Assembly (NCBI GenBank): GCA_002928955.1
Contig: PERT01000003.1
Coordinates: forward strand, 1-64,000
DNA from: Hyphomicrobium sp.
Lineage (GTDB): Bacteria > Pseudomonadota > Alphaproteobacteria > Rhizobiales > Hyphomicrobiaceae
Direction of reading: 5' to 3'
DNA length: 64,000 bases
Below, one piece after another: positions 57,712 through 64,000 of the stretch; within the stretch, counting starts at the first letter, position 1, and the number at the start of each line of letters is the position of its first letter. Below the pieces are notes generated by a model. The model had not been told where the DNA came from, searched no databases, and saw nothing but the letters and a program-made list of their open reading frames with translations. Position numbers and translations under genes: made by a program.

Positions 57712-59073
57712 ATGTTCGGGTGGCGGAAACGAAACGACGGCTTCGAGTGGCGTCAATACGTCCGGACCACCATTCTGGTCCGTCGCGAGAAACGGCGGCA
57801 GAAGATTGATGAGGTCCGGGAAGCGGCCATCAACAAGGTCAAGGAAGCGGGCGAGAAAGGAGCGCGCGCTGGCGTAGCAGGGGCGGAAAAGTTCGGACAA
57901 GCGGCCAAGGCAGGGCTAGGCAGTGCCGCCCGCTCGGCACAAGAGGCTTCATTGTCGTTTTGGCACTGGAACAAGACGGCCGGAATCATAACCGCAGTAC
58001 GGGCATCCATGCGGCACGCGCTGGGTCGTGTGTGGGCGCCAATTTCGAAGCCGAAAGGCGACGGCGCGGGGTGGAGTGCCGGTGGCCATGTACGGCTCCG
58101 CCAGATCTTGCTCGCTGTGGCCGGGATTGCGGGTTTTTGGGCAGCGGCCCGCGCCGTGAGCCTCGGGCTCGATGGCGAAGTCAAGTTCGCAGCCGCGATC
58201 GCTGTCGCCGCCTTGGTCGCGGCCGCTTTGGCACACGGATTGGCAGGGCCCCGGGCGGGTCGCGCCCTTGCTGTTCTCAATGAGGTCCGAGACCACGCCC
58301 GTCGGTTGATCCGCGGCATACCGATACCGCATCGCGTCCGCAACGTCGGTCCACGGGTCTTGGGCGCTGGCGCATTGGCCCTTGGGCTGGCAATCTGGGC
58401 CGGCCTTTGGGCCGGATATGGTGGCCGACCCAATTTTGCCGGTCTCGTCCCACTGTCGTCGACACCAGCCGAGACTGTCTCAGGACGTGCGGTCGCGGTT
58501 GCGGGCGATACACTGCGAGTTGCCGGAAAGTTCATCCGGCTGGCGGGTATCGAGGCTCCGGAGCGAAACCAAAAATGCGCTCTCGCCGGAACAAAGCGCT
58601 GGGACTGCGGTACCGCTGCGGCTCAAGCCATGGCTGCGCGCATCAAGTCCAAGAACGTTCGCTGCGACCTTTCTGAGCCCAAACCGGCTGGCACCGCGCG
58701 CGGGGTATGCCGCATCGACGGTAGCGATCTGGCCGCCGATCTGGTCAAGTCTGGCCATGTTTTCGCAGAGCCCGGATGGTTCGGCCGCTATGCCGCGCTC
58801 GAAACCGAGGCGCGGGCGGCGAAGGCGGGTTTGTGGCGCGGTGAAGCGGATCGGCCGTCGGACTACCGTGCCAAGCGTTGGGAGGAGGCGCGAAAGGCCT
58901 CGCCAGAAGGCTGCCCGATCAAAGGGCAACTGAGTGCTGATGGTCGCGTCTATGTGCTGCCATGGGCACCGCAGTACGATCGTATCAAGATCAGGGCCAC
59001 AAAGGGCGAGCGCTGGTTTTGCAGTGAAGCAGAAGCTCAGGCCGCAGGCTGGAAGCCGATCGAACAGTCGTGA
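57712..59073 (+). CDS. Membrane protein with thermonuclease-like and sunset domains
   Basis: A 453-residue protein. The N-terminal 1-80 are highly charged helices. Hydrophobic segments lie near 135-170 and 215-240. The C-terminal half holds a staphylococcal-nuclease-type (SNase) domain (about 262-385: SGRAVAVAGDTLRVAGKFIRL and GIEAPERNQKCAL) and a C-terminal sunset domain with CPIKGQL, VYVLPW and KGERWFCSEAEAQAAGWK. The Ca-site Asp of SNase is Glu (GIEAPE), so nuclease activity is uncertain. Similar secreted SNase/sunset proteins occur in Hyphomicrobiales. AGGGGGC precedes the ATG. Confidence 0.86.
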   Translation: MFGWRKRNDGFEWRQYVRTTILVRREKRRQKIDEVREAAINKVKEAGEKGARAGVAGAEKFGQAAKAGLGSAARSAQEASLSFWHWNKTAGIITAVRASMRHALGRVWAPISKPKGDGAGWSAGGHVRLRQILLAVAGIAGFWAAARAVSLGLDGEVKFAAAIAVAALVAAALAHGLAGPRAGRALAVLNEVRDHARRLIRGIPIPHRVRNVGPRVLGAGALALGLAIWAGLWAGYGGRPNFAGLVPLSSTPAETVSGRAVAVAGDTLRVAGKFIRLAGIEAPERNQKCALAGTKRWDCGTAAAQAMAARIKSKNVRCDLSEPKPAGTARGVCRIDGSDLAADLVKSGHVFAEPGWFGRYAALETEARAAKAGLWRGEADRPSDYRAKRWEEARKASPEGCPIKGQLSADGRVYVLPWAPQYDRIKIRATKGERWFCSEAEAQAAGWKPIEQS

Positions 59074-59407
59074 GTGGTTGCACTTTCTGGCCCACCTGGC
59101 GACAAGCTGCCGCGCACAACGAGTTTCGTTGACCTCCAGTCGCCGCCTTGAGAAGGGGGAAAAAGCCCGCGGTCGGGGGGGGACCGCGGGCCGATCGTGT
59201 GGCTCCTAGCGGGGGTCATTGGGCCGGTGCCACAGCACGATGCATTAAGGTACGTCGCTGCTCCGGCGATTGGCAAGCCTCATGAATAAAATTACTTTCC
59301 AAAAATTGTATATTCAGCGTCGAAATCAATTCATCTCGATCGAACAAGCGGCGACCGTCCTCGTGCGTCATGCGTCATGACGTCATGCGCCCTCGTTCGT
59401 ACGGCAA
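59074..59407. other. Convergent intergenic region
   Basis: About 334 bp with no gene. It contains the hairpin at 59166-59192, an AT-rich patch near 59281-59340 and three CGTCATG repeats (59366-59387) forming a short palindromic cluster. Confidence 0.5.
59166..59192. terminator. Hairpin with poly-G loop
   Basis: GCCCGCGGTC-GGGGGGG-GACCGCGGGC is a perfect 10-bp stem with a loop of seven G, 93 bp after the nuclease-like gene. It has the same design as the hairpin at 13549-13586. There is no U-tract. Confidence 0.6.
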
Positions 59408-60295
59408 TCACTTCTTGGCGCTCACTTGTTGCTGCCAACGCAGCTCAAAGGGTGACAACAGGATTTTGGACTCGCGCGGCGCCTGGCCAGGTCGTTCCAC
59501 CGTTCCGAAACCAACGTTGCCCACGACGCCCTCGACGCTGGTCGATGCCTCGTCGCGCCACGGCAACTTGTCGTGCTCGAAGCGCAATTCGCCATCGATC
59601 CAAAGCCTGAGCTTGCCGTCAGGCCTCTTCGGCGTGTTGAGCTGTAACTCCTGCTCGATGGATATCCAGCGTCCGCGTGCGAGCTGGAACTTGTCTCGGC
59701 CAATGGAACTGATCTTGTCACCGAGCTTCGGGATCTGAACGCTGACCTCGCCGACACCCTTTTCGCGCCACGTCACGCGCGCCGCAAAACCGGGCTTGCT
59801 CTCACCTTTCTCGAAGCCGTCGAAACGGCTGCCCCCGAACAACCCCGGTAGCATACCGCCGTCGCCAAAGTCGAAGTCCGAAGGCAAGTATATGCTGTAG
59901 GAGAGGCACGTCGACTGGGCGCCAGCAACATCGAACGGCGTCCATTGCATGCCGATTCCGGACCGCGGCGCGGCTGTACCTCGCTCGGGCTTGCCGTCGC
60001 CTTTCGGCACTGTAACCTCCAAGACAGCCGGTGAGGGTGCACCCCGCATCGGGATGATCTTGGCATGTTCGAGCATTCCGTATTCGCGCGCGCCGGCCAT
60101 CGCTTGCAGTTCGATCGGTGTCAACAGATCGCCGCTGGCATTGGCGATCGGCTGAATGGACGATACGCTATAGCGCGCAGCGCACGCCGACGCCTTCTGC
60201 GTGGTGAATTGATCGCTGATCGCATAGCCAGCCGCGAACAGTCCGATCAGGATTCCAGAAGTGTTGAACAAGAGCTTGTTGGTGTCGATCTTCAT
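59408..60295 (-). CDS. Polysaccharide lyase PL14-like protein
   Basis: A 295-residue protein with an N-terminal hydrophobic anchor or signal (residues 12-29). The body has YSIYLPSDFDFGDGGMLPGLFGG, a signature of the PL14-type (alginate/glucuronan lyase) beta-jelly-roll, and RWISIEQELQLNTPKRPDGKLRLWIDGEL. It lacks RTX repeats, so it is not an obvious type I substrate; Sec export is more likely. The substrate is not predictable. It is the last gene of the minus-strand RTX-ABC-HlyD group, 18 bp downstream of the adaptor. Confidence 0.75.
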   Translation of the reverse strand: MKIDTNKLLFNTSGILIGLFAAGYAISDQFTTQKASACAARYSVSSIQPIANASGDLLTPIELQAMAGAREYGMLEHAKIIPMRGAPSPAVLEVTVPKGDGKPERGTAAPRSGIGMQWTPFDVAGAQSTCLSYSIYLPSDFDFGDGGMLPGLFGGSRFDGFEKGESKPGFAARVTWREKGVGEVSVQIPKLGDKISSIGRDKFQLARGRWISIEQELQLNTPKRPDGKLRLWIDGELRFEHDKLPWRDEASTSVEGVVGNVGFGTVERPGQAPRESKILLSPFELRWQQQVSAKK

Positions 60296-60313
60296 GAAAT
60301 CTGTCCTTGAAAA

Positions 60314-61294
60314 TTATCCTCGAAAGGCCCGATTGATGTTGCGCATGAGGGGATCCATGAGTTGGTCGAGAAGCGTGCGCTCCCCGGTCAAAAGGATCAT
60401 TTCGGCGCGCATTCCTGGATGCAGCGACAGCCGCTGAGACAGCTCGGCTGGCGTCTCGTCGAGTTCGACGCGCGCGATGAAGAACGCACCGCCAGACCTC
60501 GCGTCCTCGATACTGTCGGCTGACACCCATGCGAGCTTGGCGGGCAGCGGCCTCTGCTCGCGCCAGCTCAACGCCGTGAGCCAGACCTTGGCGGGCATGC
60601 CGGGCTTGACGTTCTCGATCTGATTGGGTTGCAAGCGGCCCTCGACGACCAGCCGATCGGCCACCGGCACGATGTCGAGCACGGTGCCGCCGGGCGCCAT
60701 GACAGCACCTTCGCTGGCGACCTTCAGCTTGAGAACACGGCCGTCGACCGGCGCTCTCATCTCCGCACGTTCGAGTTCTTGTGCAGCGACCGCGATCCGT
60801 GCCACCAGACCCGCGGCTTCCTTCTCGAGTTCGGCGACCTGCCGCTCTAGCGCCAAGATGCGTGAGCGGGCGGCCAGCTTGCGCTCCATCAGATCGGTCA
60901 TGGTCGCGGCTTCGTCCCGGGCCAGTGCAAGCTGCCTCTTTGCGAGCTCCGCTTGCGTGCGCATGGCACTGATCTGCTCGTCCAGCGCCCTGGTGTCGAG
61001 AGTAACCAGGATATCGCCGGCCTTGACCACCTGTCCCTCAGTGACGTGGATCTTCGACACCTGACCGCCGCGCTGGTGCTGGACCGGTTTTACCTTGCTT
61101 TCGACGATGATCGTGCCCTGCAGGCCGACGCCCTTGTCTATGGGCGCATACGCGGCTGCGCCAAGACCGAGGCCGAAGAATGCCGTGACCACGACGAGCC
61201 CGCATGCCATTGGCAAGCGCACGTCAAGTTTCGGATGCCTGCGCGGCTCGACGAGGCCGGTAGTTCGCTGGTCGCGATCGAATGCCATGGCCAT
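60314..61294 (-). CDS. Type I secretion membrane-fusion (HlyD-family) adaptor
   Basis: About 326 residues. A short cytoplasmic end precedes a TM near 30-50, then a biotinyl-lipoyl-like segment QHQRGGQVSKIHVTEGQVVKAGDILVTLD. A long coiled-coil hairpin (about 95-190) and a barrel with MRAPVDGRVLKLKVASEGAVMAPGGTVLDIVP follow. It links the ABC transporter to an outer-membrane TolC (not in the window). ATG 61294 is chosen; a TTG at 61303 overlaps the ABC stop and ATG 61288 is also possible. It is translationally close to the ABC gene. Confidence 0.9.
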   Translation of the reverse strand: MAMAFDRDQRTTGLVEPRRHPKLDVRLPMACGLVVVTAFFGLGLGAAAYAPIDKGVGLQGTIIVESKVKPVQHQRGGQVSKIHVTEGQVVKAGDILVTLDTRALDEQISAMRTQAELAKRQLALARDEAATMTDLMERKLAARSRILALERQVAELEKEAAGLVARIAVAAQELERAEMRAPVDGRVLKLKVASEGAVMAPGGTVLDIVPVADRLVVEGRLQPNQIENVKPGMPAKVWLTALSWREQRPLPAKLAWVSADSIEDARSGGAFFIARVELDETPAELSQRLSLHPGMRAEMILLTGERTLLDQLMDPLMRNINRAFRG

Positions 61295-61299
61295 TTCTT

Positions 61300-63000
61300 T
61301 CAATGCATCTCGGCCGCGGCGCGCTGGCCGGGCATGGAACGAGCGGGGTGGCTTTCGAAGCGCCGGGCGAGTTCGCGCGGTGTACCAGAGGCTTCCACCG
61401 CGCCACCTGCCAACACGACCATCTTGTCGGTCAATGCCAAGAGGCGCGGGTCCTGCGTGGCGATAGCAAGGGCGACGCGCTCTCGTTTCAGATCTTCGAG
61501 CGTGGACATAAGGCGGCGCAGACTACCGCCGTCGAGCCCAAGTTCCGGCTCATCGAGTACGATCAAGCGCGGGCTTCCGTAGACGGCTCGCGCGAAGGCC
61601 ACCGCGCGCCGCTCCCGCAGCGAGAGGCCGCTTCCGTCAACACCCACCTGGGTGTCGTAGCCCGAAGCCAGCCCGCTCAAGGTTTCGTGCACGCCGGCTC
61701 TCGCCGCGGCCTTTGCGACTGCGAGCAAACTGGCGTCGCCGAAGCGGGCGATGTTCTGGTGGACAGTCCCTTCGATCAAGCAAGGTTCGTCGGTCAGATA
61801 GCCGACTGGTGGCTCGCCCTCGCCGCGCTGCCAACTGGAAATCGGGATGCCATCGAGATCGGCATTACCTATCGTCGGCACGTGCGCTCCTGCCAGGATT
61901 GCCGCCAGAGCCGACTTACCGGAGCCGTTGGGACCGACGATGCCCAGGCATTCGCCGGGTGCGATCGACAAGCTGACCGATCGCAGCGCCGGCTGCTTTC
62001 GGCCTCCGTGGTAGAATGTGACGTCGGAGAGCGTGATCCGGCCAGCGGGCGCTTCGCTTCCGGCGCCCACTTTCGGTACTGAAGCATCGGCCTGCAGCGC
62101 CCGCAAACGGCGATAGGCGACTTGAGCGCCGCGGGCAGCCCTGATGGCGCTGACGAGCTGTTCGAGGGGTGCCAGCGCGCGGGCAAGCAGAATTGCGGAT
62201 GCCACGAGCGCCCCCGGCGTCATCTCGCCACGCACCACGAGCCATGCACCGGTACCATAGAGAGCGATCTGCGATCCGATGCGGACGGTGCGCGCGAACG
62301 CCTTGATCAGGCTCGTACGCTTGCCAAGCGAGTACGCGCTGACGATATGCGCGCGATTGAACGCTTCCCATTGCTGTGCGGCGCCGCGCGTCAGGCCCAG
62401 GGCGCCTGCCAACTGGCTGTCTCCCGACACCGTCGTAAGCCATTGCTCGGACCGCTCATGGGCCTTGCTGCTCTCGGCCACCAATCGACCGGTGACGATC
62501 GCGTGGAGCATGGCGGCAAAAATGAGCAGCATGGCCGAGATGGCAGCCACCAAGCCGACGAGTGGATTGAGTAGGGCCAGCGCGACCAGGAACAATGGCA
62601 CCCAAGGCGCATCGAACAACACCGTGACGACACCACCGGTCAGGAACTGCTTGACCTGTTCGAGCGCACGCGCGTCGGACTTGAGTTCGGTGCCCGGCGT
62701 GCTGAGCTTCAACCCGTTCTCGATGATGTGCTGGCCAAGCTCATGATCGAGCCACAACCCGGCGCGCAGCAGGATCGTGTCGCGCGCCATCTCGATCAGC
62801 GCCAAAGCGATGATTGCTGCCGCCGTGATGATCGTAAGGATGACGAGCGTCTCGATGCTTCCGAGCGGCACCACGGTCTCGAAGACCTGCAACGTGTAGA
62901 GGGGCGTCGCCAGCATCAACACGTTGATGCAGCCGCTGAACAAGAATGCCACGAGCAATGCCCGCCGCACCTGCTTCAGCATTCGCCTTGAGGTACGCAT
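61300..63000 (-). CDS. Type I secretion ABC transporter (PrtD family) with degenerate ATPase
   Basis: A 566-residue half-transporter: six TM helices (about 12-300) in PrtD-like order without a C39 peptidase, then a nucleotide-binding domain. Walker A GPNGSGKSALA and Walker B LIVLDEPELGLDG are intact. Three other motifs are not: the Q-loop reads VGYLTDEP instead of GYLPQ, the signature is LSLRERRAVAFARA instead of LSGGQRQR, and the switch His is Gln (AIATQDPRLL). It may need a second, canonical ATPase or be slow. It lies between an RTX gene and the HlyD gene. Confidence 0.9.
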   Translation of the reverse strand: MRTSRRMLKQVRRALLVAFLFSGCINVLMLATPLYTLQVFETVVPLGSIETLVILTIITAAAIIALALIEMARDTILLRAGLWLDHELGQHIIENGLKLSTPGTELKSDARALEQVKQFLTGGVVTVLFDAPWVPLFLVALALLNPLVGLVAAISAMLLIFAAMLHAIVTGRLVAESSKAHERSEQWLTTVSGDSQLAGALGLTRGAAQQWEAFNRAHIVSAYSLGKRTSLIKAFARTVRIGSQIALYGTGAWLVVRGEMTPGALVASAILLARALAPLEQLVSAIRAARGAQVAYRRLRALQADASVPKVGAGSEAPAGRITLSDVTFYHGGRKQPALRSVSLSIAPGECLGIVGPNGSGKSALAAILAGAHVPTIGNADLDGIPISSWQRGEGEPPVGYLTDEPCLIEGTVHQNIARFGDASLLAVAKAAARAGVHETLSGLASGYDTQVGVDGSGLSLRERRAVAFARAVYGSPRLIVLDEPELGLDGGSLRRLMSTLEDLKRERVALAIATQDPRLLALTDKMVVLAGGAVEASGTPRELARRFESHPARSMPGQRAAAEMH

Positions 63001-63085
63001 GGAACACTATCCCCGCCAATCAGGCTCACGCCAAGGAACCCAATTGACCGCTTCTCACGAGTTCTACCGATGTTAGCGTGAACTT

Positions 63086-64000
63086 CTAAACGATGAGCGA
63101 ACCCGACGAGACGAGGTCATCGAGGTCGAGACCTTGAACGCCTTGCAGAAGCACGACATCGACGAAGTATCCAGCGCCGACGTCAGCCGAAACCATGGTG
63201 CCCGCGGCGGTCGTCGTGACACGAACGTTTTGCTCCAGGCCCGACGGATCGAGACCAGTGAGCAGCCGCGAGAAGTCGAGCCGGTCTCCAGCGCCGAAAT
63301 CCGTGATGACGTCGAATCCGGCTCGCGTGCCGTCGTCGGCGAGGACGTCCGATCGGAGCCAGGCGAACGTATCGTTTCCGGCCGAAAAGCCGTTGCGGAA
63401 CTGGCCGCCGGACAACACGTCATCGCCGCGTCCACCCATGACGAGGTCGTTGCCGCCGTCACCGTAGATACGGTCATTGCCGTCGCCACCAGAGATGGTG
63501 TCGTGTCCGCCGCCGCCGAACACGCCGTCGCTGCCGTTTCCGCCGCTGATCTGGTCGTTGCCAAGGCCGCCGTTCAGCTGGTCGTCACCTTCGCCGCCAT
63601 TGAGCACGTCCACGCCCGTCTGGCCGTCAAGCACGTCGTTGCCAGTCCCGCCTTCGAGCACGTCGTCGCCAGTTCCGCCGTAGAGAGAGTCGCGGCCATT
63701 GCCGCCATCGAGCCGGTCATTTCCGTCGGATCCGTCGAGGCGGTCGTCGCCATCGCCGCCGACGAGAATGTCAGAGCCCGTTCCACCGGTCAGCGTATCG
63801 TTGCCGAGGCCACCATCGAGATGGTCATCGCCCGCCTCGCCGAAAAGCGTGTCGTTCCCGTCGCCGCCGAGCAAACCGTCGGCTCCGGCGCCGCCGAAAA
63901 GCTGGTCGTCGCCGGTTCCGCCGTCGAGGCTGTCGTTGCCGTTGCCGCCGTTCAGGGTGTCATTGCCCTCGCCGCCGAACAGCCGGTCGTTGCCGTTGCC
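63086..64000 (-). CDS. RTX calcium-binding protein, N-terminus beyond window
   Basis: The frame is open to the window end, so only the C-terminal about 304 residues are seen. About 20 nonapeptide repeats of the GGxGxDxLx type (for example GGDGNDTLF and GGTGDDVLE) form calcium-binding beta-rolls. A serralysin-type C-terminal module follows, with [33 protein letters not shown] and a hydrophobic end [15 protein letters not shown]. This is the usual form of a type I secreted protein. It is 85 bp upstream of the ABC gene, so it is the probable substrate. The catalytic domain, if any, is off-window. Confidence 0.9.
   Translation of the reverse strand, partial: GNGNDRLFGGEGNDTLNGGNGNDSLDGGTGDDQLFGGAGADGLLGGDGNDTLFGEAGDDHLDGGLGNDTLTGGTGSDILVGGDGDDRLDGSDGNDRLDGGNGRDSLYGGTGDDVLEGGTGNDVLDGQTGVDVLNGGEGDDQLNGGLGNDQISGGNGSDGVFGGGGHDTISGGDGNDRIYGDGGNDLVMGGRGDDVLSGGQFRNGFSAGNDTFAWLRSDVLADDGTRAGFDVITDFGAGDRLDFSRLLTGLDPSGLEQNVRVTTTAAGTMVSADVGAGYFVDVVLLQGVQGLDLDDLVSSGSLIV

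Noticed and set aside
63195-63683. Proline-rich open frames on the plus strand opposite the RTX repeats
   Set aside because: They are mirror translations of glycine/aspartate codons of the RTX gene, with no ribosome-binding site.
63400-64000. Regularly repeated short sequences resembling a repeat array
   Set aside because: They encode GGxGxDxLx calcium-binding nonapeptides in one open frame; spacing of about 27 bases and variable sequence exclude a CRISPR array.

Overview
The window is GC-rich chromosomal DNA of an alphaproteobacterium, most probably order Hyphomicrobiales (Rhizobiales). The evidence is gene order: sucA-odhB-lpd, an F1-ATPase operon atpHAGDC without F0 genes, rpmH-rnpA-yidC-engB-argB, RppH beside ctpA and an EnvC-like gene, and etfBA followed by 3-hydroxybutyryl-CoA dehydrogenase. 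No 16S rRNA or complete tRNA gene was recognised, so genus is not assigned.

Layout. 1-500 is a pile-up of short palindromic, MITE-like repeats. 500-7500 holds the 2-oxoglutarate dehydrogenase complex (sucA, odhB, lpd) with an acyltransferase gene between odhB and lpd. 7500-13400 holds a small membrane protein, a TraB/GumN protein, xerC, a transaldolase/FSA-type aldolase and priA. 14300-19800 is the F1-ATPase operon, with an extra zinc-ribbon ORF between atpD and atpC. 19800-24100 has two tandem RppH-type Nudix hydrolases, ctpA and an EnvC-like LytM protein. 24400-31900 has a HIG1-like peptide, cobalamin adenosyltransferase, a rhomboid protease, etfBA-hbd, an SDR, a LysE exporter and a HAD nucleotidase. 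32100-41300 is a housekeeping block on the minus strand (argB, engB, yidC, rnpA, rpmH). Accessory genes on the opposite strand interrupt it: an EndoU-like secreted nuclease plus an esterase-like phytase protein, and a large Clp_N/proline-rich/C-terminal-helix protein.

41700-45000 is an operon of DUF547, TVP38/TMEM64 and a flavin disulfide reductase, preceded by two palindromes. 45400-59100 is rich in signalling and envelope genes: a histidine kinase, a voltage-gated-type K+ channel with a degenerate cyclic-nucleotide domain, a PP2C phosphatase, two FHA proteins and a Ser/Thr kinase carrying a seven-blade WD40 propeller. These are followed by an L,D-transpeptidase, two paralogous TPR proteins and a membrane nuclease-like protein with a C-terminal sunset domain. 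59400-64000 is a type I secretion operon read on the minus strand: an RTX protein (cut by the window end), an ABC transporter with a strongly degenerate nucleotide-binding domain, an HlyD adaptor and a PL14-like polysaccharide lyase.

The least explained items are the Clp_N fusion at 35.5-37.6 kb, the kinase/FHA/phosphatase locus at 48.7-53.8 kb, the degenerate T1SS ATPase, and a family of CTAG-bordered palindromic elements at about 0.0-0.3, 7.9 and 45.1-45.3 kb. No CRISPR array, prophage or full-length insertion sequence was seen.
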